Of a stretch of 16,070 nucleotides of DNA, positions 6,996 to 12,903 are shown one piece after another. The notes beneath the pieces were generated by a model. The model made no database searches. It had not been told where the DNA came from and saw only the letters and a program-made list of their open reading frames with translations. The translations under genes were made by a program, and so were the position numbers. The stretch's first letter is position 1. The number at the start of each line of letters is the position of its first letter. The stretch covers positions 1 to 16,070 of the forward strand of contig JAEVZT010000594.1 of NCBI GenBank assembly GCA_023392115.1. Direction: 5' to 3'. This DNA is from Chloroflexota bacterium (GTDB lineage Bacteria; Chloroflexota; Anaerolineae; Aggregatilineales; Phototrophicaceae).

Positions 6996-8399
6996 ATGGC
7001 GAAGGAATACGATGTCGTAGTGCTCGGCGCGGGTCCCGGCGGCTACGTGGCGGCGATTCGTGCCAGCCAGCTCGGTTTGAAGACAGCCGTTGTCGAGAAG
7101 CAGTACTGGGGCGGCGTCTGCCTCAACGTCGGCTGCATCCCATCGAAAGCCCTGCTGCGCAACGCTGAACTCGCGCACATCCTCAAGAACGAAGCCGATA
7201 AGTTCGGCATCAAGGTCACAGGCGAGCTGACAATGGATTTCGGCGCGGCGTTCAAGCGCAGCCGTCAGGTCGCCGATGGGCGCGTCAAGGGCGTGCATTT
7301 CCTGATGCGCAAGAACAAGATCGACGAGTATCAAGGTTGGGCGACCTTCCGTGACGATCATTCGCTCGACGTGGCGCTCAACGACGGCGGGCAGGAAACG
7401 CTGACGTTCAAGAACTTGATCCTCGCGACGGGGGCGGTTACGCGGTTGATCCCGAACACGGAAATCAGCAAGAACGTCGTCACCTACGAGGAGCAGATTC
7501 TCGACGAGAACCTGCCCAAGTCGATCATCATCGCCGGCGGTGGCGCGATCGGCGTCGAGTTCGCCTACGTTCACCACAACTACGGCGTCGACGTGACGAT
7601 CGTCGAGTTCCTCGACAGGCTGCTGCCGCTCGAAGACGAGGAAGTGTCGGCGGAACTCGAAAAGCAGTACAAGAAACTCGGCATCAAGGTCATGACCAAG
7701 ACGCGCGTCGACGCGATCGAGGATACCGGCAGCGGCGCCCGCGTGACTGTGACGACAGCCGACGGCAAGCAGCAAACGCTTGAAGCCGACCGCGTCCTGC
7801 AAGCGATCGGTTTCAAGCCGCGCGTCGAGGGCTACGGGCTTGAAAAGACCGGCGTCAAGCTGACCGATCGCGGTGCGGTGGAGATTAACGGCAAGATGCA
7901 GACCAGCGTGCCGCACATCTACGCGATCGGCGACGTGACGGCAAAGCTGATGCTGGCGCACGTCGCCGAAGCGATGGGCGTGATCGCGGCAGAGAACATC
8001 GCCGGCGCAGACACAATTGAGCTGGAGTTCGACATGATGCCTCGCGCGACCTACTGCCAGCCGCAGGTCGCCAGCTTCGGCTACACGGAGAAGCAGGCGC
8101 GCGAAAGAGGCTATGACGTTAATGTCGCCAAGTTCCCGTTTCAGGCGAATGCTAAGGCGCACGGTTTGGGCGACGCAACCGGGTTCGTCAAGCTGATCAG
8201 CGACAAGAAGTACGGCGAAATGCTCGGCGCGCACCTGATCGGTCCCGACGTGACCGAACTGCTGCCCGAACTGACGCTGGCGCGGTTTGCCGAGCTAACG
8301 CCGGAGGAAATCGCGCGCAACGTCCACGCCCACCCGACCTTGAGCGAAGCGATCAAGGAAGCGGCGCACGGGCTTGAAGGGCACATGATCAATTTCTAG
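6996..8399 (+). CDS. lpdA: Dihydrolipoyl dehydrogenase (E3)
   Basis: This flavoprotein reoxidises the dihydrolipoyl arm of E2 and passes electrons through FAD and a disulfide to NAD+. It serves 2-oxoacid dehydrogenase complexes and, in many bacteria, the glycine cleavage system. The N-terminal FAD motif is [14 protein letters not shown] (residues 7-20). The redox disulfide is [16 protein letters not shown] (Cys42 and Cys47). A second Rossmann motif [12 protein letters not shown] ends in an acidic residue (TIVEF), which fits NAD+ rather than NADP+. The second FAD contact is YAIGDV. The C-terminal interface carries the catalytic HAHPTLSEA histidine. Its 467 residues are the normal length. AGGAG at 6983-6987 lies 8 bases before the ATG. 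It follows E2 on the same strand and ends with TAG before two hairpins, the second a good terminator. Confidence 0.97.
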   Translation: MAKEYDVVVLGAGPGGYVAAIRASQLGLKTAVVEKQYWGGVCLNVGCIPSKALLRNAELAHILKNEADKFGIKVTGELTMDFGAAFKRSRQVADGRVKGVHFLMRKNKIDEYQGWATFRDDHSLDVALNDGGQETLTFKNLILATGAVTRLIPNTEISKNVVTYEEQILDENLPKSIIIAGGGAIGVEFAYVHHNYGVDVTIVEFLDRLLPLEDEEVSAELEKQYKKLGIKVMTKTRVDAIEDTGSGARVTVTTADGKQQTLEADRVLQAIGFKPRVEGYGLEKTGVKLTDRGAVEINGKMQTSVPHIYAIGDVTAKLMLAHVAEAMGVIAAENIAGADTIELEFDMMPRATYCQPQVASFGYTEKQARERGYDVNVAKFPFQANAKAHGLGDATGFVKLISDKKYGEMLGAHLIGPDVTELLPELTLARFAELTPEEIARNVHAHPTLSEAIKEAAHGLEGHMINF

Positions 8400-8413
8400 G
8401 CAAGGAGTTGGAG

Positions 8414-8434
8414 GGGCGAGCCGCTGGCTCGCCC
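8414..8434. repeat. Perfect 9-bp hairpin after lpdA
   Basis: The arms gggcgagcc (8414-8422) and ggctcgccc (8426-8434) pair perfectly around a 3-base loop. It lies 15 bases after the lpdA stop. No T run follows, so alone it is a poor terminator. It may stabilise the 3' end of the lpdA transcript or work together with the terminator just downstream. A TATAAT follows at 8446-8451 but lacks a usable -35 box. Confidence 0.6.
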
Positions 8435-8452
8435 TGTGAGCTTTCTATAATG

Positions 8453-8484
8453 ACGGGTGCGTTGTGCCGCGCCCGTTTTTGTTT
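8453..8484 (+). terminator. Intrinsic terminator for the E2-lpdA transcript
   Basis: Bases 8453-8461 (acgggtgcg) pair with 8468-8476 (cgcgcccgt), nine pairs including one G-T wobble, around a 6-base loop. A run of five T at 8476-8480 and a further TTT at 8482-8484 follow. This is a standard rho-independent terminator on the plus strand, placed to end the E2-lpdA transcript before the next gene. Confidence 0.8.
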
Positions 8485-8525
8485 CCCACTATAATGGAGA
8501 TATTTCAGAATACAGGAGTTATGGA

Positions 8526-8894
8526 ATGAAGGATGAGCGCCGTCAGGATCGACGGTTGTGGGACTTATTGATCAAAGTCCATATCGCCGCTTACGCCGCC
8601 CTGTGGATCGCCTCGATTTACGCGCTGGCGACGATGCCTTGGGGAATCATGTCGCACAGCATGCACATGATCATCACGGTGACGTTATTCTGGACTATCT
8701 TCCTGCTCGCCCACGTCGCCGTCCATTTCTACACGATCGGGCGGAATGCGATCGACGAGCGCCAGATTTACCGCGAGGGTTTCAGCGACGCCATGCACCA
8801 GTTTGTCGAGCACTCCGATGGAGCGCGTCCCCACGTCTTAGAGGATGATGGTGAATTTCTTGAACTGACCGGTATCCCGCGCCGCTACCGCTGA
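8526..8894 (+). CDS. 2TM-domain membrane protein
   Basis: A small protein of 122 residues. The charged N-terminus (MKDERRQDRRLWDLLIKVHIAAY) leads into a first hydrophobic helix (AALWIASIYALATM). A short Pro/Met/Gly-rich turn (PWGIMSHSMH) and a second helix (MIITVTLFWTIFLLAHVAVHFY) follow, with an acidic soluble tail. The order W-x-Lx-H-x-x-AY, helix, PWG, helix, H resembles the family called 2TM domain, sometimes found fused to transcription regulators or kinases; the function is unknown. The frame is open further upstream, but the ATG at 8526 is chosen because AGGAG at 8514-8518 lies 7 bases before it and the upstream part overlaps the terminator. A TATAAT at 8490-8495 could be its -10 box, though no good -35 is seen. 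Confidence 0.82.
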   Translation: MKDERRQDRRLWDLLIKVHIAAYAALWIASIYALATMPWGIMSHSMHMIITVTLFWTIFLLAHVAVHFYTIGRNAIDERQIYREGFSDAMHQFVEHSDGARPHVLEDDGEFLELTGIPRRYR

Positions 8895-8897
8895 GGA

Positions 8898-9662
8898 TCA
8901 GCGCGCGGAACGATTCTGCCGCGCGGCTTCAAACAGCAGCACACCCGCCGCGATCGCCGCGTTGAGCGATTCGGCTTCCGCCGCCATCGGTATAAAAACG
9001 CGCTGCGCCGCCAGTGACTCGGCGTCCGCGCTCGCGCCGTGCGCCTCGCCGCCGATGATCAGCGCGTGCGGCTGTGTCCAGTCAACGGCGTCGTAAGAAC
9101 GATCCCCGTCCATATCCGCCAGATAGACCGTGAGATCGCGGCAGTAGTCGTCGATCTCCGCCCACGAGCGCGCGGCGATTGTCAGCCGGAAATGCGCGCC
9201 CATCCCCCCGCGCAGCACCTTGTTGTTATACAGGTCAACGCAGCCCGGAGACAGCAGCACCGCATCAACGCCCGCCGCCGCCGCCGTCCGCAGGATCGTG
9301 CCCTCGTTGCCGGGGTCGCGGATCGCGTCGAGGATCAGCACGCGGCGCGGCGAAGCGGGCAGCTTCGATGCTGGCATCGGCAGCACGGCGACGATCCCCT
9401 GCGGCTGTTCGGTTTCGGTCACGTAGCGGATAATTTCCGGCGTGGCTTCAAACACCTGATCGGTGTAGCGCAGGAATTCAGACGCGTCGACAACATCAGG
9501 GTCGTAGAGGATGAATACAGGGACGTAACCACCGCGCTCGACAGCATCACGAATCAAACGAACCCCCTCAAGCGCGATCTTCTGTTCTTTGCGCCGGGTT
9601 TTCGCCTGCGACTGAAGCGCGCGCGCCAGTTTGACGCGCTCGTTACCTAAGCTAGTGATCAA
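8898..9662 (-). CDS. SpoU/TrmH-family RNA 2'-O-methyltransferase
   Basis: Members of this SPOUT family methylate a ribose 2'-OH in rRNA or tRNA using S-adenosylmethionine, with a trefoil knot holding the cofactor. The N-terminal substrate-binding part starts MITSLGNERVK and contains ALEGVRLIRDAV. The three family motifs follow in order: motif 1 LDAIRDPGNEGTILRTAAAAG (Asn119, Arg125), motif 2 IIGGEAHG (204-209) and motif 3 IPMAAEAESLNAAIAAG (232-238). The length of 254 residues is normal. The family N-terminus maps to a TTG at 9660-9662, with no in-frame ATG or GTG nearby and no purine-rich ribosome binding site in front. It lies downstream of rplT, a common neighbour for such enzymes, but is separated by the third repeat element. 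The exact RNA target is not determined. Confidence 0.93.
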   Translation of the reverse strand: MITSLGNERVKLARALQSQAKTRRKEQKIALEGVRLIRDAVERGGYVPVFILYDPDVVDASEFLRYTDQVFEATPEIIRYVTETEQPQGIVAVLPMPASKLPASPRRVLILDAIRDPGNEGTILRTAAAAGVDAVLLSPGCVDLYNNKVLRGGMGAHFRLTIAARSWAEIDDYCRDLTVYLADMDGDRSYDAVDWTQPHALIIGGEAHGASADAESLAAQRVFIPMAAEAESLNAAIAAGVLLFEAARQNRSAR

Positions 9663-9679
9663 GGGAGGAAAGAAGTAAA

Positions 9680-9874
9680 CAGTTTACAGTTTACAGTTTA
9701 CAGAAAAGGCGGTTCTGGGTCTGTCTGCAACCTCACCCCGTTCCGCTTCGCTCAACCGCCCCTCTCCCTATGGAGAGGGGCAGCACAACCGCAGGTGGTG
9801 CGGGGTGAGGTTTACAATTTGCAAAGACGGTTCTTGTCTTCACTGTGAACTGTAAACTGCGAACTGTCTACTTG
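9680..9874. repeat. Heptad inverted-repeat element, copy C, interrupted
   Basis: The left half has CAGT at 9680, 9687 and 9694 with a decayed unit at 9701, three identical CAGTTTA heptads. The right half has ACTG at 9842, 9849, 9856 and 9863 with a decayed unit at 9870. It ends against the rplT stop (9875-9877). The spacer contains the string CGGTTCT twice, at 9710-9716 and 9828-9834, one on each side of an inserted 80-bp element. The string CGGTTCT also occurs in the spacer of copy A (1794-1800), which supports common descent. The region lies between rplT and the RNA methyltransferase gene and would be transcribed from the infC promoter. Confidence 0.8.
9731..9810. repeat. 80-bp inverted-repeat element nested in copy C
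   Basis: The ends cctcaccccg (9731-9740) and cggggtgagg (9801-9810) are perfect 10-bp reverse complements. Inside, cccctctcc (9759-9767) and ggagagggg (9772-9780) form a second perfect hairpin with a 4-base loop. The element has no coding capacity. Inverted short elements with a CCTCACCCC end and a CCCCTCTCC core are familiar to me as dispersed intergenic repeats in GC-rich bacterial genomes, but no database was searched. It may be a REP-like or MITE-like unit that landed in the heptad element. Confidence 0.75.
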
Positions 9875-10228
9875 CTATTGTTTCGCCTGCGCGAGCGCGG
9901 CGATCTTGGTGAAGGTTTCGGCATCACGCACGGCGATGTCCGCCAGAATCTTGCGATCCAGCTCGATCCCCGCTTGGCGCAAGCCGTAGACGAGACGGCT
10001 GTAGCTCAACCCGTTGAGGCGGGCGGCGGCGTTGATGCGGATGATCCACAGGCGGCGCAGGTCGCCACGGCGAGCGCGGCGGTCGCGGTACGAGTAGAAC
10101 AGGCTTTTCAGCATCGCTTCGTTCGAACGGCGGAACAGACGTCCGCGCGTGCCCCACTGACCTTTTGTCAGCTTGAGGACTTTCTTGTGACGACGGCGCC
10201 GGGTGTAACCGGTCTTGACACGAGCCAT
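9875..10228 (-). CDS. rplT: 50S ribosomal protein L20
   Basis: L20 binds 23S rRNA early in assembly of the large subunit and in many bacteria represses its own operon. The protein is 117 residues and starts [26 protein letters not shown]. The conserved RNA-binding parts are [32 protein letters not shown] and [20 protein letters not shown], and the tail is [17 protein letters not shown]. It is the third gene of infC-rpmI-rplT, a widespread order. AGGAG (10238-10242, read on the minus strand) lies 9 bases before the ATG. A 9-bp stem-loop lies just upstream of this ribosome binding site. The stop is TAG, and the heptad element copy C begins 1-2 bases after it. Confidence 0.98.
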   Translation of the reverse strand: MARVKTGYTRRRRHKKVLKLTKGQWGTRGRLFRRSNEAMLKSLFYSYRDRRARRGDLRRLWIIRINAAARLNGLSYSRLVYGLRQAGIELDRKILADIAVRDAETFTKIAALAQAKQ

Positions 10229-10251
10229 CTCAACTATCTCCTGACAACAAA

Positions 10252-10275
10252 GACCCAGAGCTTCGACTCCGGGTC
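10252..10275 (-). promoter_or_regulatory. Stem-loop just upstream of the rplT ribosome binding site
   Basis: Read in the mRNA sense, GACCCGGAG and CTCTGGGTC form nine continuous pairs, including one G-U, around a 6-base loop. It sits in the rpmI-rplT gap and ends 9 bases before the rplT Shine-Dalgarno. Ribosomal protein L20 is known to repress this operon by binding mRNA structures that mimic its 23S rRNA site. Whether this stem is such a site is only an inference. It could equally pause ribosomes or RNases. Confidence 0.45.
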
Positions 10276-10309
10276 GTCATAACGACATGGTAAAGCGACT
10301 GACGTAAGT

Positions 10310-10546
10310 TTACGAAGGCGGGTTCGCCTTGTACAGCCCCAGATAGGGCGCAAGGCGCATGATCCGCCGCGTCTGCGACACGGACGTGATCGTGATGGTC
10401 TTGTTGAGCATGTTCTTCGCACGCTGCGAACGGCGGCGGCGGAAGTGCGACTTGCCCTGCTTCGTCCGCACGATCTTACCGCTGCCGGTTGCACGGAAGC
10501 GTTTTGCCGTCGCCTTATGTGTCTTCAGTTTATACTTCTTACCCAC
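10310..10546 (-). CDS. rpmI: 50S ribosomal protein L35
   Basis: A small basic protein of the large ribosomal subunit. The sequence GKKYKLKTHKATAKRFRATGSGKIVRTKQGKSH is diagnostic, followed by the basic RRRRSQRAKNML segment. The 78 residues are a little longer than the usual 64-66 because of a C-terminal extension (MRLAPYLGLYKANPPS). The start is GTG at 10544-10546, with a G-rich stretch (TGGGGT) several bases upstream. It lies 37 bases after infC and 81 bases before rplT, all in one operon. The family assignment is certain; the start is the only one that fits the family N-terminus. Confidence 0.97.
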   Translation of the reverse strand: MGKKYKLKTHKATAKRFRATGSGKIVRTKQGKSHFRRRRSQRAKNMLNKTITITSVSQTRRIMRLAPYLGLYKANPPS

Positions 10547-10583
10547 GCTTGTTACCCCATCCCTTGCTTGCGCGAAGCATCCA

Positions 10584-11114
10584 CTATTTGGTCTTTTTCT
10601 CAGCCGCCGGAGCCAGCACCATCAACATGGTATTGCCTTCCATGTTGGGCATCTGCTCGACGACGGCGACATCGTTGAGTTCCGCCGCTATCGCTTCCAG
10701 TCGCTCGCGTCCAATGTTCGCGTGGGTGATTTCACGCCCACGAAAACGAATACGCACACGGACTTTCATGCCATCCTGAATCCACTTGCGCGCGTCACGC
10801 ACCTTGAACGACAGGTGATGGTCGTCGGTCTTAGGACTCAGACGAATTTCCTTCACCTCAATCGTCTTCTGCTGCTTCTTCGCCTTGCGCTCTTTGCGCG
10901 CCCGTTCGTACTGGAACTTGCCAAAATCCATGATTCGGCAAACGGGCGGATCGGCGTTCGGCGAAACCTCGACAAGGTCGAGATTCCGCGATTCGGCAAT
11001 TTCTAGCGCGCGCGCCAGCGGAACGACGCCGATGTTCTCGTTGGTGTCGGTGATCAGGCGCACTTCACGCGCGCGTATTTGATTGTTGATCCGGAGCGAG
11101 TCTGGGGAGCTTAT
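10584..11114 (-). CDS. infC: Translation initiation factor IF-3, probable ATA start
   Basis: IF-3 binds the 30S subunit, keeps subunits apart and rejects non-standard start codons. The family core starts RINNQIRAREVRLI and includes NLDLVEVSPNADPPVCRIMDFGKFQYE, the basic linker KERKAKKQQK and the C-terminal domain (VKEIRLSPKTDDHHLSFKVRDARKWIQDGMKVRVRI). The frame is open back to an ATG at 11178-11180, but that ATG overlaps the -10 box and its 22-residue extension does not resemble IF-3. The family N-terminus maps to ATA at 11112-11114, preceded by GAGAGGA with 7 bases between. This gives 176 residues, the usual length. E. coli infC uses AUU for feedback control by IF-3, so an ATA start is plausible; a GTT one codon upstream is the alternative. 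Gene identity is certain, the exact start is inferred. Confidence 0.93.
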   Translation of the reverse strand: MSSPDSLRINNQIRAREVRLITDTNENIGVVPLARALEIAESRNLDLVEVSPNADPPVCRIMDFGKFQYERARKERKAKKQQKTIEVKEIRLSPKTDDHHLSFKVRDARKWIQDGMKVRVRIRFRGREITHANIGRERLEAIAAELNDVAVVEQMPNMEGNTMLMVLAPAAEKKTK

Positions 11115-11151
11115 AACGTTGTCCTCTCGTAAACTGGAAACAAAAACAAGT

Positions 11152-11171
11152 GCATGGTTCACGCACCATGC
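11152..11171 (-). promoter_or_regulatory. 5' stem-loop at the start of the infC transcript
   Basis: Bases 11152-11158 and 11165-11171 form a perfect 7-bp stem (gcatggt with accatgc) around a 6-base loop, extendable by a G-U and a G-C pair. With the -10 box at 11179-11184, transcription would begin near 11172, so this hairpin would be the very 5' end of the infC-rpmI-rplT mRNA. It may protect the 5' end or take part in control of the operon. Confidence 0.55.
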
Positions 11172-11178
11172 GCGCAAC

Positions 11179-11208
11179 ATTATAGCATACGGTAACTTAA
11201 GCGATCAA
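11179..11208 (-). promoter_or_regulatory. Promoter of the infC-rpmI-rplT operon
   Basis: On the minus strand, TATAAT (11179-11184) is perfect and preceded by TGC, an extended -10. TTGATC (11203-11208) lies 18 bases further upstream as a -35 box with four of six consensus bases. The element lies just past the stop codon of the upstream CxxC protein gene, so the translation operon has its own promoter. It overlaps the ATG at 11178-11180, which rules that ATG out as the infC start on this transcript. Confidence 0.78.
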
Positions 11209-11217
11209 GCGCGGACA

Positions 11218-11580
11218 TTACAGAATTGGCGACTGCGGCATGACGCTCTGAATCCCCAGCCTCGGATGGTTGCGCGCGTAAACCTGCACTTCAAGCAGTG
11301 CCTGTTCGTAAGCGCTGACAAGTTCGTCATCGCTGCCCTTGTAACGGCGCAGCGTCTGCACCGCGCATGGGAGGCAGCCGCGCATGGCGCGGTAACTGTC
11401 GGTTTCGCAGGCGAGACAGCCGTTGAGCCGCACCATCATCAGCATCAGCGCCAGCGTCTCGTCGTGGTACTCTGACAGCAGGGTGATGCGTTCAATCAAC
11501 GCCTGCCATTTGGGACCGCGCAGTTTTTTCAAAGACGGGATAACATGATGAGGGAATAAGAGTTCGTTGTTTGCGTACAT
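11218..11580 (-). CDS. Unrecognised small protein with two CxxC motifs
   Basis: A soluble, mostly helical protein of 120 residues. Its central part reads RLNGCLACETDSYRAMRGCLPC, with four cysteines as CLAC (55-58) and CLPC (69-72) ten residues apart. This spacing suits a zinc site, an iron-sulfur cluster or a thiol pair. There is no signal peptide or membrane segment. The N-terminus (MYANNELLFPHHVIPSLKKLRG) and the cysteine region look conserved in style, and I have an impression of similar proteins in Chloroflexota, which could not be checked. The gene lies directly upstream of the infC operon on the same strand but ends before the infC promoter. It is divergent from a lipoprotein gene, with a palindrome in between. 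Real coding is supported by codon use and length; the function is unknown. Confidence 0.75.
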   Translation of the reverse strand: MYANNELLFPHHVIPSLKKLRGPKWQALIERITLLSEYHDETLALMLMMVRLNGCLACETDSYRAMRGCLPCAVQTLRRYKGSDDELVSAYEQALLEVQVYARNHPRLGIQSVMPQSPIL

Positions 11581-11615
11581 GCAGTAAACTTTCTATTTTC
11601 GGCAGAAACACATTT

Positions 11616-11632
11616 GTGACAATAAGTGTCAC
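11616..11632. promoter_or_regulatory. Candidate operator: GTGACA-N5-TGTCAC
   Basis: A perfect 6-bp inverted repeat with a 5-bp spacer lies in the 156-bp region between the divergent CxxC protein gene and the lipoprotein gene. Its size and symmetry suit a dimeric repressor. Read on the minus strand, TTGTCA within it could also serve as a -35 box for the CxxC gene, though the matching -10 is poor. The half-sites are too far apart for a CRP/FNR site. No regulator gene is adjacent. Confidence 0.4.
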
Positions 11633-11736
11633 GTATGACCTCAACAGATTATATCCATATATGTCGCGCGTAGGAAGTACCCTATGGAAGTATTTCCGGC
11701 GCGGCTGACATTTGTAACAGGGACGGTTTTCTCGTC

Positions 11737-12903
11737 ATGCGCTTTTTGCTCTTGCTGACCTTCCTCTTGCTGACCGGATGCGGCGGCGGCGCTGTCGTCT
11801 TCGCCCCCACCCCGCCGCCGTTCGATCAAGTGCCGGCGCGTTATGATCACCCGAGCGGCGCATTCTCGATCAGCGTGCCGCGCCAATGGGCGCTCTACGA
11901 GCAGAACACCACGACGCTGGCGACGGCAGCGTTCTCCGCCCCCGGCGACGCCGAGCCGTCGCTGCTGCTGGCGGTGATGAATCTCGGGCGCGAAGTTGAT
12001 TCGGGATCCTTCTCCGACCTGCTCAATCGTTATCAAACGCAGGTGCGCGCCGACGTCGGGCAGTACGCCGAGCAGAGCCGCGAGGCGATGGGCGACGGCA
12101 GCTGGCGCTTGACCGGTCTGCGGCAGGTCGCCGACGGCGTGACCGAATCGGTCAACACTTTCATCCAAGCGTCCGGAACGTTCATCGGCTTGATCGAGGT
12201 CATCCTACCCGCCAATATCGAACGCGCGGCGGCGCTGCAAAATGTCATCAATACGTTCACCGTTCACGCCGACGCCGGGCTAGAGCCGTCCGAACTGACG
12301 ACCCTCGCCCACGCCAAAAACAGCAGCCTCGGCGTTCTCCACGTCGCGGCATGGACGACCCCCGAAGGCGTGTTCTTCATCACCGGCGAGATCGCCAATT
12401 ATGGCTTGCACAGCGTCACAGGTGTTCCGGTTGAAGCGACGCTGTTCGCGTCTGACGGGTCGGTGATCACCGGCGCGGTGGATACGATCATGGGGCACGG
12501 CATTCCGCCGGGCGGCTTCGCCCCGTTCAGCCTGCGCTTCGGCGGCGGGCAGCCAACAGACGCCGCGACTTACAGCGTCGCGCTCGGCAAAGACTGGACG
12601 CCTTCATCTGAAGGCACGTTTACCGGCGCGGAGTCGCTGTCGTGGACTGACGAGTCAAGGTTCGACGCGCAAAACCGCTTGATCATCAGCGGTACGGTCA
12701 CGAACACCGGCAAAGGGACGGTACGCCAGCCGCGCGCGACGGTGACGGTGTTTGACGGACAGCAAAACGTGATCGGCGCGGCGTTCGCCGACCTGCGCCC
12801 GGCAGAACTTGAATCGGGCGAGAGCGCCGAGTTCGAAATCATGCTGCCCGAACTCGGCGGCGATGCCCGCAACTACATCGTTGGCATTCAGGCGCTGCCA
12901 TGA
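11737..12903 (+). CDS. Lipoprotein with PsbP-like region and tandem FxLYD-like domains
   Basis: A secreted, lipid-anchored protein of 388 residues with no known reaction. The N-terminus is a lipoprotein signal (MRFLLLLTFLLLTGC) with Cys15 as the anchoring residue. Residues about 36-175 (YDHPSGAFSISVPRQWALY through LQNVINTFTV) resemble PsbP/DcrB-like domains. The rest holds two beta-rich repeats of similar layout. One is about 212-268 (VFFITGEIANYGLHSVTGVPVEATLF) and the other about 314-386 (LIISGTVTNTGKGTVRQPRATVTVF). Both fit the FxLYD pattern of a strand, 'G.v.N.g', then a variable strand and a later 'F.i' strand. The TGA stop overlaps the ATG of the next gene (ATGA), so translation is coupled. 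Lipoprotein identity is firm; the domain names are by pattern. Confidence 0.85.
   Translation: MRFLLLLTFLLLTGCGGGAVVFAPTPPPFDQVPARYDHPSGAFSISVPRQWALYEQNTTTLATAAFSAPGDAEPSLLLAVMNLGREVDSGSFSDLLNRYQTQVRADVGQYAEQSREAMGDGSWRLTGLRQVADGVTESVNTFIQASGTFIGLIEVILPANIERAAALQNVINTFTVHADAGLEPSELTTLAHAKNSSLGVLHVAAWTTPEGVFFITGEIANYGLHSVTGVPVEATLFASDGSVITGAVDTIMGHGIPPGGFAPFSLRFGGGQPTDAATYSVALGKDWTPSSEGTFTGAESLSWTDESRFDAQNRLIISGTVTNTGKGTVRQPRATVTVFDGQQNVIGAAFADLRPAELESGESAEFEIMLPELGGDARNYIVGIQALP

Noticed and set aside
6981..8234. Long open frame antisense to lpdA (417 codons)
   Set aside because: It has the same antisense bias pattern and no recognisable motif; lpdA is beyond doubt.
8457..8525. Upstream extension of the 2TM protein frame
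   Set aside because: It overlaps the intrinsic terminator and lacks a ribosome binding site; AGGAG supports the ATG at 8526.
11115..11180. N-terminal extension of infC from the ATG at 11178-11180
   Set aside because: The ATG overlaps the TATAAT box, the extension crosses a hairpin and does not resemble IF-3.
11614..11634. CRP/FNR-type binding site
   Set aside because: TGTGA and TCAC half-sites are present, but their spacing is too wide for the TGTGA-N6-TCACA arrangement.
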